DNA of 64,000 bases from Micromonospora echinofusca (GCF_900091445.1 NZ_LT607733.1:6661001-6725000); one strand, 5' to 3'; shown: positions 18,360-27,744, numbered from the stretch's first letter. Translations and numbers: made by a program. Notes: generated from the sequence alone by a model not told the origin.

Positions 18360-18653
18360 ATGACCGGAATGGACGTGCGGACCGGCGATCCCGGGCTGCG
18401 GGAACAGGTGGAGTCGCTGGTCGTCCTGGCCACCGGGCGGGCGGTGTCGGTGGACGACCTGCGCGGCTGCGGCGGGTCGCTGGACGTGGCCGGGGTCAAC
18501 TCGATCGCGTACATCAACCTCATCGAGGCCCTGGACCGGCAGTTCCACGTGGTGGTCGACCCGGAACGCGACGCCGAGGCACTGTCCCAGGTGGACGGGA
18601 TCGTCGGGCTCATCCGGTCGGCCGGCGTCGTCGACGGGCAGGACCGGACGTGA
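18360..18653 (+). CDS. free-standing acyl/peptidyl carrier protein
   Basis: 97 residues. The phosphopantetheine site is GVNSIAYINLIEAL, with Ser in an N-S-I context rather than D-S-L. The C-terminal part (VDPERDAEALSQVDGIVGLI) completes the four-helix carrier fold. ATG 18360 follows GGAGGACAGG, and its stop overlaps the next start (GTGA). Position right after a free AMP ligase suggests that the two form a loading pair. It is divergent from the FkbJ-like carrier at 28.6 kb, so the two are likely not interchangeable. Confidence 0.85.
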   Translation: MTGMDVRTGDPGLREQVESLVVLATGRAVSVDDLRGCGGSLDVAGVNSIAYINLIEALDRQFHVVVDPERDAEALSQVDGIVGLIRSAGVVDGQDRT

Positions 18654-19630
18654 ACGCCCCCACCCTCGCCGGCAGCTCCCGCGGCGACACCCTCCGCCGC
18701 CTGCTGGCCGAGCTGGCGCCGGTCGGCGCACCGGCTGCGGAGGTGTCCGAGGCGGTGCTCGCCGCCGGCCCGCGGGTCGGCCTGCCGGACGCCCTCGCGG
18801 TGCTCGAACACGCCTGCGGGGTGCGGCCGCTGCTGGACCTCCTCGCCGGGGCCGTACACCCGACCGTGGCCGCGGTCCGCGCCGGCGATCTGCCCTGCGC
18901 CCTCGCCCTGTTCACCCCGGACGCCACGCTGGCCCTTCCCGTGCCCGGGGTCCGGGCCCGGTCCGGCCCGGCCGGGTTCGTCCTCGACGGTCGCTACCGC
19001 TACGGCAGCCCGGCCGGGGCCGCGCTGCTCGTCGCCGAGGCGGCGGACGGCCCGCGGCTGTGCCTTCTCCGGCACGACGAGCCGGGCGTGCGGATCACCG
19101 GCCCCGACGGGTGGGGCTGGGCCGAACTGACCGGCGTGACCGTCGACCCGGCGCTGGTGTCCGGGCCGGTCTCCTGGCACCCGACGGGCCCGCTGCTGGC
19201 CGTCGTCGACGCCTACGCCTGGGCGTACGCCCCGGTCGCCGCGGCGCACGCCGCGGCGACGGTGGCGCAGCTGCGGCGGGAACTGGCCGACCCGGCCGTC
19301 GGGGTGCTCGCCGCCTCGCAGTACCTCGCCCACGAGCTGACCCGGCTGGACATCGAGTTGGCGCTGTTGTCCTCCGCCGCCCGCTTCGGGCCCCGGCTGC
19401 GCGGCGGGGAGGCCGGCGGCACCGCCGTCGTGGCGGTGCTCACCGCCTGCGCCACCCTCACCCACCGCACCGCGCAGGTCGCCGCCGACTTCGCCACCGG
19501 GTTGGGCGTGCCGGGCGGCGCCGCCGCGGACCCCGCCTGGCGGGTGGCGGTCCAGGCCGCGTTCGGTGGGCGGCGGATGGTCGAGGGTGAGCTGGCGCGC
19601 CGGATGGGCCTGCTGGCGGGGCGGAGCTGA
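18650..19630 (+). CDS. short, divergent acyl-CoA-dehydrogenase-like protein
   Basis: 326 residues from GTG 18650, coupled by 4 nt to the carrier gene. The protein is all-helical at both ends with a central beta segment (GPAGFVLDGRYRYGSPAGAA...LLVAEAADGPRLCLL). The end (RTAQVAADFATGLGVPGGAA) recalls the C-terminal domain of acyl-CoA dehydrogenases. It is about 60 residues shorter than usual, and I see no catalytic Glu. Short FadE partners occur in mycobacterial heteromeric acyl-CoA dehydrogenases, and this could pair with the protein at 15660. The family assignment is moderate; the catalytic role is inference. Confidence 0.65.
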   Translation: MNAPTLAGSSRGDTLRRLLAELAPVGAPAAEVSEAVLAAGPRVGLPDALAVLEHACGVRPLLDLLAGAVHPTVAAVRAGDLPCALALFTPDATLALPVPGVRARSGPAGFVLDGRYRYGSPAGAALLVAEAADGPRLCLLRHDEPGVRITGPDGWGWAELTGVTVDPALVSGPVSWHPTGPLLAVVDAYAWAYAPVAAAHAAATVAQLRRELADPAVGVLAASQYLAHELTRLDIELALLSSAARFGPRLRGGEAGGTAVVAVLTACATLTHRTAQVAADFATGLGVPGGAAADPAWRVAVQAAFGGRRMVEGELARRMGLLAGRS

Positions 19631-19631
19631 G

Positions 19632-20336
19632 ATGGCCCTGCCCACCGTCGTGTGCGGACGCAACGGCCGGATGGCGAACCTGCTCGCCGGGGCCGTCCGG
19701 GACACCACCGACCTGGCCCTGGCCGGCCGGCTCTGCCTGCGCGACCCGGCGGCACCGCCGGCCGACGGCGTGTTCACCTCGCTCGCCGCGCTACCCGCCG
19801 CGCCCGCCGTGGTGGTCGACTTCACCCACCGGGCCGGCACCGTCCGGCTGCTGCGGGCCGCCGAGGACACCCCGTGCGCGCTCGTCGTCGGTACGAGCGG
19901 CCTCACCGGGACGGACCAGGCGCTACTGCGCCGGGTGGCACGGCGACGGCCCGTCCTTCAGGCGGCGAACTTCAGTGCGGTCATGGCGCTGCTGCGCCGC
20001 TTCGTCGGCGAACTCGCCCAGACCTTGGACGACAGGTGGGACGCCGCCGTCGTGGACGTGCACCATGCCCGCAAGGTGGACGCCCCCAGCGCGACCGCGT
20101 CGGCCCTGGCCCGGGCCTGGGGCGCCACCAGGGCCGCCCCGCCGATCTCCTCGCTGCGGTTCGGTGACGCCGTCAGCGAGCACCGGCTGCTCGCCGGCGG
20201 CGCGGGGGAACAGATCGAACTCGCACACCGGGTCAACGAGCGGTCGGCCTTCGTCCCCGGCGTGCTCGCGGCAGTCCGATTCGCCGGCCGGGCCGCCCCT
20301 GGCCTCTACAGTCTGGAGGACGCGCTGTGCGGCTGA
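19632..20336 (+). CDS. DapB-like (4-hydroxy-tetrahydrodipicolinate reductase family) oxidoreductase
   Basis: A 234-residue homologue of the lysine-pathway reductase DapB. Visible are an N-terminal nucleotide fold (VVCGRNGRMANLLAG), VVVDFTHRAGTV, LVVGTSGLTGTDQALL, AANFSAVMALLRRF and the active-site block DVHHARKVDAPSATASALA. The His-His and Lys of the catalytic E-x-H-H-x-x-K-x-D-A-P-S-G-T motif are kept, but Glu is Asp and the Gly before Thr is Ala. The classical enzyme reduces a cyclic dihydropyridine dicarboxylate with NAD(P)H. Inside a secondary-metabolite operon this more likely reduces a related cyclic imine or enamine. The start is adjacent to the previous stop and it overlaps the next gene by 10 nt. 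Confidence 0.85.
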   Translation: MALPTVVCGRNGRMANLLAGAVRDTTDLALAGRLCLRDPAAPPADGVFTSLAALPAAPAVVVDFTHRAGTVRLLRAAEDTPCALVVGTSGLTGTDQALLRRVARRRPVLQAANFSAVMALLRRFVGELAQTLDDRWDAAVVDVHHARKVDAPSATASALARAWGATRAAPPISSLRFGDAVSEHRLLAGGAGEQIELAHRVNERSAFVPGVLAAVRFAGRAAPGLYSLEDALCG

Positions 20337-22219
20337 CCCCATCGCACCACCTGCGGGAACTGGTCGTGAGCCTGGCCAAGGAGCGCCCGGACGGGGTGGC
20401 CCTGTGCGCCCCCGGCCGACCCGACCTGTCCTTCGCCGCCCTCGCCCAGCAGGTGCGGGCCACCGGCGAACGGTTGCGCGAGCTGGGTGTCGGCCCGGCG
20501 GACGCGGTGGCGCTGGCCCTGCCCTCGGGGCCCGCCCTGGCCACCACCTTCCTCGCCGTCGCCGGGCAGGCCCGGTGCGTGCCGCTCAACCCGGCGCACT
20601 CGGCGGAGGAGTTCGCCGACTACCTCCACCGCACCGCCGCCCGCGCGGTGGTGGTGCCGGCCGGCGCGGCCGGCACCGCCGCCACCGCCGCGGCACGCGA
20701 ACTGGGGGTCCGGACCCTGGAACTGGTGACCCGTCCGGGCGAGCCGGCGGGCGTCGGGACGCTGGTCGGGCAGGCCGTCGACCGGCCGGCGGCCGACCGG
20801 CCCGGACACCCGGACGACGTCGCCCTGCTGCTGTTCACCTCCGGCACGATCGCCCGGCCCCGGATGGTGCCGCTCACCCACACCAACCTGCTCACGGCGG
20901 CCCGCAACACGGCCGGGGCGTTGCGGCTGGCGCCGACCGACCGCTGCCTGAACGTGATGCCGCTGTTCCACGCGCACGGCCTGACCAGCACCCTGCTCGC
21001 CAGCCTCGTCCGGGGGGCGTCGGTGGTCTGCCCGCCCGGCTTCGACGCCGCCGCGTTCTTCGACCAGCTCGACGAGTTCTCGCCCACCTGGTACACGGCC
21101 GTCCCCGCCATGCACCGGGCGGTGCTGGACGCCGCCGCGAGCACCGGTCGGCGGCCGGCCGCCCGGCTGCGCTTCGTCCGCTCGGCCTCCGCCCCCCTGC
21201 CGGACACCGTGCTGGACCAGCTGGAAGGGCTGTTCGCCGCGCCGGTGGTCGAGGGGTACGGGATGACCGAGGCGGCCTCCCTGGTGACCTGCAACCCGCT
21301 GCCCCCGGGCGAGCGCCGGCGCGGGTCGGTCGGGCTGCCGGTGGGCGAGCCGGTCCGGGTGCTCGACCCGGCGGGTCGTCCGGTGCCGGTGGGCACCCCC
21401 GGCGAGATAGCGATCCGCGGCGCCAACGTCACCGCCGGGTACGCCGACGACCCGGCGGCCAACGCCACGGCGTTCGCGGACGGCTGGCTGCGTACCGGCG
21501 ACTACGGCCACCTCGACGAGGACGGCTACCTGTACGTGGTCGGCCGGGTCAAGGAGATCATCAACCGGGGCGGCTCGAAGGTGTCGCCCGCCGAGGTGGA
21601 CCAGGCCCTCGCCGGGCATCCCGATCTCGCCGAGGCCGCTGCCTTCGCCCTGCCCCATCCGACGCTGGGGGAGGACGTGGCGGTGGCGGTGGTGCCCCGT
21701 GCCGGGGCGAGCGTACGCGAGCAGGAGGTGCGGGAGTTCGCCGCGCGGCGGCTGATCGCACACAAGGTTCCCGGCCGCGTCTTCGTGGTGGCCTCCCTGC
21801 CCCGCAACGCCGTCGGCAAGGTGCAGCGGCTGCGGCTCACCGAGCGGCACACCCCGGCCGGGCGCGGGCCGGCGGTGGCCACGGGCACCGACCTGGAGCG
21901 CCGGATCGCCGCGATCTGGGCCGCCGTGCTCGGAACCGACCGGCCCGGCGCCACCGAGAACTTCTTCGACCTCGGCGGCGACTCGCTGCGGCTCGCCCAG
22001 GTCGCCGAGCGGCTCCGCGTCGAGCTGGGCCGGGAGGTGCCCGTGCCGGTGCTGCTGATGCACCCGACCGTACGCGGGCTCGCCACGCACCTGAGCGGGG
22101 ACGGCGGGGCCGACCCGCCGCCGGTCGCCGAGCAGCGCCGGCGGCACGACGGCCGCGACCGGCTGCTGCGCCAGCGGCGCGGCCACGGCGCCGCCGCACC
22201 GGCAGGGGAGGCCGGCTGA
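20327..22219 (+). CDS. AMP-dependent acyl ligase fused to an acyl carrier domain
   Basis: 630 residues. The ligase part (about 1-510) shows LLFTSGTIARPRMVPLTH, NVMPLFHAHGLTSTLLAS, VEGYGMTEAASLVTCNPL, GWLRTGDYGHLDEDGYLYVV and PRNAVGKVQRLRL. It resembles oxalyl/acyl-CoA ligases of the PCS60 type and carrier-loading ligases of hybrid PKS/NRPS lines. The carrier part (about 515-590) has FFDLGGDSLRLAQ with the pantetheine Ser at 553. A disordered Arg/Ala-rich tail follows, then TGATG coupling to the PKS gene. It therefore looks like the loading unit that hands an acyl starter to the PKS module. The acid is unknown. GTG 20327 overlaps the DapB-like gene. Confidence 0.88.
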   Translation: MRLTPSHHLRELVVSLAKERPDGVALCAPGRPDLSFAALAQQVRATGERLRELGVGPADAVALALPSGPALATTFLAVAGQARCVPLNPAHSAEEFADYLHRTAARAVVVPAGAAGTAATAAARELGVRTLELVTRPGEPAGVGTLVGQAVDRPAADRPGHPDDVALLLFTSGTIARPRMVPLTHTNLLTAARNTAGALRLAPTDRCLNVMPLFHAHGLTSTLLASLVRGASVVCPPGFDAAAFFDQLDEFSPTWYTAVPAMHRAVLDAAASTGRRPAARLRFVRSASAPLPDTVLDQLEGLFAAPVVEGYGMTEAASLVTCNPLPPGERRRGSVGLPVGEPVRVLDPAGRPVPVGTPGEIAIRGANVTAGYADDPAANATAFADGWLRTGDYGHLDEDGYLYVVGRVKEIINRGGSKVSPAEVDQALAGHPDLAEAAAFALPHPTLGEDVAVAVVPRAGASVREQEVREFAARRLIAHKVPGRVFVVASLPRNAVGKVQRLRLTERHTPAGRGPAVATGTDLERRIAAIWAAVLGTDRPGATENFFDLGGDSLRLAQVAERLRVELGREVPVPVLLMHPTVRGLATHLSGDGGADPPPVAEQRRRHDGRDRLLRQRRGHGAAAPAGEAG

Positions 22220-25200
22220 TGGCGACCGGCCTGGAGATCGCGATCATCGGGATGGCCTGCCGCTTCCCGGGCGCCGACAACCCGGAGCAGTTCTGGCGCA
22301 ACCTGCGCGACGGCGTCGAGTCGATCAGCCACTTCGACGCGGCGGAGCTGGCCGACGCCGGGGTGCCCGACCAGGCGCTCGCCGACCCCGGGTACGTCCG
22401 GGCGCAGGCGGTGCTGCCGGACAGCGACCGGTTCGACGCCGAGTTCTTCGGCATCAACCCGAAGGAGGCGGACCTCATGGATCCGCAGCAGCGGGTCCTG
22501 CTGGAGTGCGCCTGGACTGCCCTGGAGGACGCCGGCTACGACCCGGACCGGGTCGACGGGCCGGTGGGCGTCTACGCCGGTACCTACTACAACTCCTACC
22601 TGCCGCTGCTGCCACCGACGGACGACGTGGCGGAGCAGTTCGCCCGCAACATCGCCAACGAGAAGGACTACGTGGCGACCCGGCTGGCGTACAAGCTGAA
22701 CCTGACCGGACCGGCGGTGACCGTCCAGACCGCGTGCTCGACCTCGCTGGTGGCGGTGCACCAGGCCGCGCAGGCGCTGCTCGCCGGCTCCTGCGACCTG
22801 GCGCTGGCCGGTGGCGCCACCGTCCGCGCCGAGCAGGTGGTGGGTTACCCGTACCAGCCGGGCGGGATCTTCTCCTCCGACGGGCACTGCCGGGCCTTCG
22901 ACGACGCCGCCGAGGGCACCGTGCCCGGCAACGGTGTCGGTGTCGTGGTGCTCAAGCGGCTGGAGGACGCGCTCGCCGACGGCGACACCGTGTACGCGGT
23001 GATCCGCGGCTCGGCCATCGGCAACGACGGCGGCGAGCGTGCCGGCTTCACGGCCCCCGGCGTGGCGGGGCAGGCCCGGGTGATCGCCGCCGCGTACGCG
23101 GCGGCCGAGGTGGACCCGGCGACGGTCGGCTACGTCGAGGCGCACGGCAGCGCCACCCGCCTGGGCGACCCGATCGAGGTCGAGGCGCTGACCCGGGTGT
23201 TCGGCCCGGCCGGCGCGGACGGCTGCGCGATCGGCTCGGTCAAGACCAACATCGGGCACACCCATGCGGCGGCCGGCGTCGCCGGACTGATCAAGGCGGT
23301 GCAGGCGCTGCGGCACGGGCAGATCCCGCCCAGCCTGCACCACGAACGGCCGAACCGTGCCATCGACTTCGGGGCGACCCCCTTCGTGGTGAGCACCCGG
23401 CTGACCGCCTTCCCCCGGCGCGACCATCCCCGCCGGGCCGGGGTCAGCTCCTTCGGCATGGGCGGCACCGGTGCCCATGTGGTGCTGGAGGAGGCGCCGG
23501 CGGCCCCGCCGCCGTCACCGGCTCCGCCGGGCCCCCGGCTGCTCACGCTCTCCGCCCGCAGCGCCCCGGCGTTGGAGGAGCGGACCGACGCGCTCGCCGC
23601 GTACCTCGCCGAGCGTGCCGAGACGGACCTCGCGGCGGTGGCGCACACCCTCTGGCAGGGACGGCATCCCTTCGGCCACCGGCGGGTCGTGGTCGCCGCC
23701 GACCCGGCGGAGGCCGCCGCCGCGCTCACCGCCCGCGATCCGCGCCGGGTGGTCACCGGCGCGCCAGGCGACGCCCGGCCGGACGTCGCGTTCCTGGTAC
23801 CGGGGGTGGGCGACCAGCGCCGAGGGCTCGGGTACGAGCTGTATCGCACCCAGCCGGCCTACCGCTCCGCCGTCGACGAGTGCGCCGAGTTGCTCGCGCC
23901 GCTGCTCGGCCGGGACGTTCGGGCCCTGCTGCACCCCACGTCGGGCGCGCCGGCGGCCGGCCCGGCGGACCTGCGGCGGCTGCTGGGGCGCGGCGCACCC
24001 GGGGGCGGCGGGGAACCGGACCCGCTGCACCGCACCCGCTACGCCCAGCCGGCCGCCTTCGTCGTCGGCTACGCGCTGGCCCGCCTGTGGGCCGCCCACG
24101 GCGTACAGCCCGCCGTGTTGATCGGCTACAGCCTCGGCGAGTACGTGGCGGCCTGCCTGGCCGGCGTGTTCACGCTGCCCGACGCGTTGGGCCTCGTGGT
24201 GCGCCGGGCGCAGCTCATCGACCGGCTGCCGGTCGGTGCGATGCTCGCCGTACCGGCCGCCGAGACCGAGGTCGTGGCCGACCTGGTGCCCGGGGTGCAC
24301 GTGGCGGCGGTCAACGGTCCGACCCTGTGCGTGCTGGCCGGCGCGCCGGACGCGGTGGCCGAGGTCGAGCGGCGCCTGCTCGCCGCTGGCCGGGCCGTGC
24401 GGCGGCTGCCCACCAGCCACGCCTTCCACACCCCACTGATGGATCCGGTCGCCGAGGAGTTCGGCGACCTGGTCGCCTCGGTGGCCCGGCGCCCACCGAC
24501 CGTGCCGTACGTGTCCAACGTGACCGGCACCTGGGTCACCGGCGACGAGGCCACCGACCCGGAATTCTGGGTGGCCCACCTGCGCCGGCCCGTCCGGTTC
24601 GCCGACGGTGTCGCCGAGCTGTGCCGGGATCCCGACCGGATGCTCGTCGAGCTGGGCCCGGGGCAGGCCCTGGGCAGCCTCGCCGCGCAGGCGCGCCCCG
24701 CAGCCACCCCGGTGCCCGCGCCGACGGTGTCGAGCCTGCCGGGCGTCTTCGACCGGGACTCCGAGCCCGCCCACTTCCTGCGGGCCGCCGGCCGGCTCTG
24801 GTCGGCGGGGGTGGCGCTTACCCCACCCGTCCCGGCGGCCCGTCCGCCACGCCGGGTGCCGCTGCCCACGTATCCCTTCCAGCGCCGGCGGCACTGGGCG
24901 GCGGTGCCGGCCGGGTCGCGGCCCCATCAGGCGACGCCCGCGCTGACCCGCCGCCGCGACGTGGCGGACTTCTTCCAGGTGCCGGCCTGGCGGATGCTGC
25001 CGCCACGCGCGAGGCGCGACGCCGCGACGAGCACCGGGCACTGGCTGCTCCTCGTCGACGACGAGGGTCTCGGCGCGGCCCTCGCCGCCCGGGTGGCGCC
25101 GGCCGCCGACTCGGTGACCGTGGTGCGGCGCGCCGACCACGACGGCCCCCGGCTGCGGCGGATCGCCGACGACCGGTACGCGATGCCGGCGGCGGACGGG

Positions 25201-27741
25201 GACTATCCGGAACTCCTCGCCGAGCTGGCCCGGACCGGTCGGCGGCCGGACCGGATCGTGCACCTGTGGACGGTCGGCATCGGCCCGGACACCGGCGAAC
25301 GGGACGCCACCGAGCGGGGTTTCGGCAGCCTGCTCCCGCTCGCCCGGGCGCTCGCCGGCCGTCCCGGCGACGAACTGGTGGACCTCACCGTGGTCACCGC
25401 CGACCTGCGCCGGGTGACCGGCACGGAGACCGGGTCGCCGCTGGCCGCGACGGCGCTCGGCGTGTGCCTGGTGCTTCCGCTGGAACATCCGCACCTGCGG
25501 TGCCGCGCGCTCGACGTCACCCTGGCCGGCGGCGAGCCGGCGGAGGTCGCCGCCACGCTCCACGAGGAACTGTGCGACCCGGCCGGCCCGACCACCGTCG
25601 TCCTGCGCGGGCGGCACCGTTTCGGCCCGACCTACCCGACGGTGCCGCTGCCCCCGGCACCCGACCGCGCCCCCGGCGGCGGCTACCTGGTGACCGGCGG
25701 GCTGGGTGGGATCGGCCTGTCCATCGCCCGTGAACTGGCCCGGACCGAGAACGCCGGCCTGGCCCTGCTGTCCCGTACCGCGCTGCCGCCCCGGCAGCGG
25801 TGGGACGAGTGGCTGGCCAGCCGCCCCACGGACGCGACGGCCGAGCGGATCCGGGCCGTCCGCGAGCTGGAGCGCCTCGGCGCCCGGGTGGCGGTGCTGA
25901 CCGCCGACGTCACCGACCCGGGCCAGCTCCAGGAGGCGGCACGACGCGCGGTCGCCGCGCTCGGCCCGGTGCACACGGTGGTGCACGCCGCCGGGGTGGC
26001 CGGTGGTGGCCTGCTCCAGCTCAAGGAGCCGGCTGTCGCGGCCCGGGTGCTGGCGCCCAAGCTGCGGGGTGGGCTCGCCGTGGTGGACCTGGCCCGGCGC
26101 ATCGGTGCCCGCACGGTGGTGCTGTGCTCCTCCACGCTGTCGCTGAGCGGCGGGATCGGGCAGGTCGACTACGTGGCCGCGAACGCCTTCCTCGACGCCC
26201 TCGCCCAGCACGCCGCCGACCGGCCCGGACCCAAGGTCGTGTCGGTCAACTGGGACGCCTGGCAGGAGGTCGGGATGGCGCAGCGGCACCTCGCCGGCAC
26301 CGAGCCGGTCGCCGGGCCGACGCGGCCGGTGGACCATCCGCTGCTGCACACCCGTGGCGAGCCCGCCGACGGGCACGCCGTGTACGAGGCGACCGTGGAC
26401 GCCACCGACTCCTGGCTGGTGGACGAGCACCGGATGCTCGGCGACGCGGTGGTGCCCGGTACCGGCCACCTGGAGCTGGCACGCGCGGCGTACGCCGACT
26501 TCGCCGGTGCGGGCCCGGTCGTCCTGTCGGACGTGCGGTTCCACACCCCGGCCGTGCTGGGCCGGGCGGGCCGGCGGGAGCTGCGGGTGGTCCTCGACGG
26601 GGCGGGCGAGCCGGTCGGGTTCACCGTGGCCAGCCCGCACCCACGGGCGGGGACCGCGCACGGGCCGACCTGGCAGGTGCACGCCACCGGCCAGGTGGCG
26701 GCGCTGACCGACGACCCGCCACCGGACCGGCCCGTCGAGCGGCTCATCGCCGACGGCCGGCTGCGGGACCTCGGCCGGCCCGAGCCGGTCGAGCTGATGG
26801 GCTTCGGCGGGCGCTCCCGGTGCCTGCACCGGGTGTGGCAGGGCGAGCGGGAGGCGCTGGCCGAGCTGGTCCTGCCCGACCGGTACGCCGACGACCTCGT
26901 CCGGATGCAGCTGCACCCGTCGCTGATGGACCTGGCCGCCGGCTTCGTGGGAACCCACCTGGCCGAGACGTTCCGCATCCCGATCTCGTACGGGCGGCTG
27001 CGGTGCTGGCGACCCCTGCCCCGGCGCGTGTTCAGCCACCACGTGTACCGGGAGGACGACCGGCCGGACCGGGAGACGTCCACCGCCCAGATCACCCTCT
27101 ACGACGCTGCCGGGCGGGTGCTCGTGCGGATCGACGACTTCGTCCTGAAGCGGGTCGCCGACCTGCGGCGGACCTTGGACGCCGCCCGTACCGGCAGCGG
27201 CCCGGAGATCGGCGGGTTCCGGCTCCCGGGCCCCCCGACGGTCGGGGGCGCGGGGCTGCTCGGCGCGCACCTCGCCACCGGCCTGCGGCCTGCCGAGGGC
27301 GCCGACGCCTTCCGCCGGCTGCTCGCCGCCGACGTCGGCCCGCAGGTGGCGGTGGTGGCCAAGGACCTCGACGCGGTGTTCGCCGACATCGCCGGTCGCC
27401 GGGGGGCCGAGGCGGTGGCGCAGCGGCCACCGGCGCACCCCCGACCGGCGCTGGGCACGCCGTACCGGGCGCCCGGCGACGCGGTGGAGGCGCGCCTTGT
27501 CGACATCTGGCACGACCTGCTCGGCGTGGAGCAGGTCGGGGTCGACGACGACTTCTTCGAGCTGGGCGGGCACTCCCTGCTCGGGCTGGAGATGGTCAAC
27601 CGGATCGGCCGCGAGCTGGGGCTGAGCGTGCCGCTGAGCGTGCTGTTCGAGGCGCGCACCGTCGCCGAGTTGGCCGACGTGCTCCGCCGGGAGCCGGCGC
27701 CGGCCGGCCCGGCCGTACTGACCGAGAGCCGAGGAGGATGA
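22219..27741 (+). CDS. type I polyketide synthase module, KS-AT-KR-DH-ACP
   Basis: 1840 residues in one module. KS 4-425 has Cys173, His309 and His347. AT about 515-830 has GYSLGE with Ser638 and HAFH at 734-737, a pattern known for malonyl-CoA selection. A KR structural region lies about 915-1150. The catalytic KR at about 1150-1340 has LVTGGLGGIG, Tyr1318 and Asn1322. DH at about 1385-1640 has HRMLGDAVVPG with His1404 and Asp1571. ACP has FFELGGHSLLGLE with Ser1786. All domains look active, so one or more rounds would give a trans-enoyl chain. DH placed after KR is the reverse of the usual DH-KR order. There is no docking domain or thioesterase; release may use the neighbouring TE or the NRPS genes. 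It is coupled to the ligase-ACP gene by TGATG. Confidence 0.95.
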   Translation: MATGLEIAIIGMACRFPGADNPEQFWRNLRDGVESISHFDAAELADAGVPDQALADPGYVRAQAVLPDSDRFDAEFFGINPKEADLMDPQQRVLLECAWTALEDAGYDPDRVDGPVGVYAGTYYNSYLPLLPPTDDVAEQFARNIANEKDYVATRLAYKLNLTGPAVTVQTACSTSLVAVHQAAQALLAGSCDLALAGGATVRAEQVVGYPYQPGGIFSSDGHCRAFDDAAEGTVPGNGVGVVVLKRLEDALADGDTVYAVIRGSAIGNDGGERAGFTAPGVAGQARVIAAAYAAAEVDPATVGYVEAHGSATRLGDPIEVEALTRVFGPAGADGCAIGSVKTNIGHTHAAAGVAGLIKAVQALRHGQIPPSLHHERPNRAIDFGATPFVVSTRLTAFPRRDHPRRAGVSSFGMGGTGAHVVLEEAPAAPPPSPAPPGPRLLTLSARSAPALEERTDALAAYLAERAETDLAAVAHTLWQGRHPFGHRRVVVAADPAEAAAALTARDPRRVVTGAPGDARPDVAFLVPGVGDQRRGLGYELYRTQPAYRSAVDECAELLAPLLGRDVRALLHPTSGAPAAGPADLRRLLGRGAPGGGGEPDPLHRTRYAQPAAFVVGYALARLWAAHGVQPAVLIGYSLGEYVAACLAGVFTLPDALGLVVRRAQLIDRLPVGAMLAVPAAETEVVADLVPGVHVAAVNGPTLCVLAGAPDAVAEVERRLLAAGRAVRRLPTSHAFHTPLMDPVAEEFGDLVASVARRPPTVPYVSNVTGTWVTGDEATDPEFWVAHLRRPVRFADGVAELCRDPDRMLVELGPGQALGSLAAQARPAATPVPAPTVSSLPGVFDRDSEPAHFLRAAGRLWSAGVALTPPVPAARPPRRVPLPTYPFQRRRHWAAVPAGSRPHQATPALTRRRDVADFFQVPAWRMLPPRARRDAATSTGHWLLLVDDEGLGAALAARVAPAADSVTVVRRADHDGPRLRRIADDRYAMPAADGDYPELLAELARTGRRPDRIVHLWTVGIGPDTGERDATERGFGSLLPLARALAGRPGDELVDLTVVTADLRRVTGTETGSPLAATALGVCLVLPLEHPHLRCRALDVTLAGGEPAEVAATLHEELCDPAGPTTVVLRGRHRFGPTYPTVPLPPAPDRAPGGGYLVTGGLGGIGLSIARELARTENAGLALLSRTALPPRQRWDEWLASRPTDATAERIRAVRELERLGARVAVLTADVTDPGQLQEAARRAVAALGPVHTVVHAAGVAGGGLLQLKEPAVAARVLAPKLRGGLAVVDLARRIGARTVVLCSSTLSLSGGIGQVDYVAANAFLDALAQHAADRPGPKVVSVNWDAWQEVGMAQRHLAGTEPVAGPTRPVDHPLLHTRGEPADGHAVYEATVDATDSWLVDEHRMLGDAVVPGTGHLELARAAYADFAGAGPVVLSDVRFHTPAVLGRAGRRELRVVLDGAGEPVGFTVASPHPRAGTAHGPTWQVHATGQVAALTDDPPPDRPVERLIADGRLRDLGRPEPVELMGFGGRSRCLHRVWQGEREALAELVLPDRYADDLVRMQLHPSLMDLAAGFVGTHLAETFRIPISYGRLRCWRPLPRRVFSHHVYREDDRPDRETSTAQITLYDAAGRVLVRIDDFVLKRVADLRRTLDAARTGSGPEIGGFRLPGPPTVGGAGLLGAHLATGLRPAEGADAFRRLLAADVGPQVAVVAKDLDAVFADIAGRRGAEAVAQRPPAHPRPALGTPYRAPGDAVEARLVDIWHDLLGVEQVGVDDDFFELGGHSLLGLEMVNRIGRELGLSVPLSVLFEARTVAELADVLRREPAPAGPAVLTESRGG

Positions 27742-27744
27742 CCG

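Noticed and set aside
22219..27741. Enediyne core PKS (PksE)
   Set aside because: KR-DH order is shared, but the ACP is at the C-terminus, no PPTase domain is fused, and the E-gene partners (E10 thioesterase and others) are absent.
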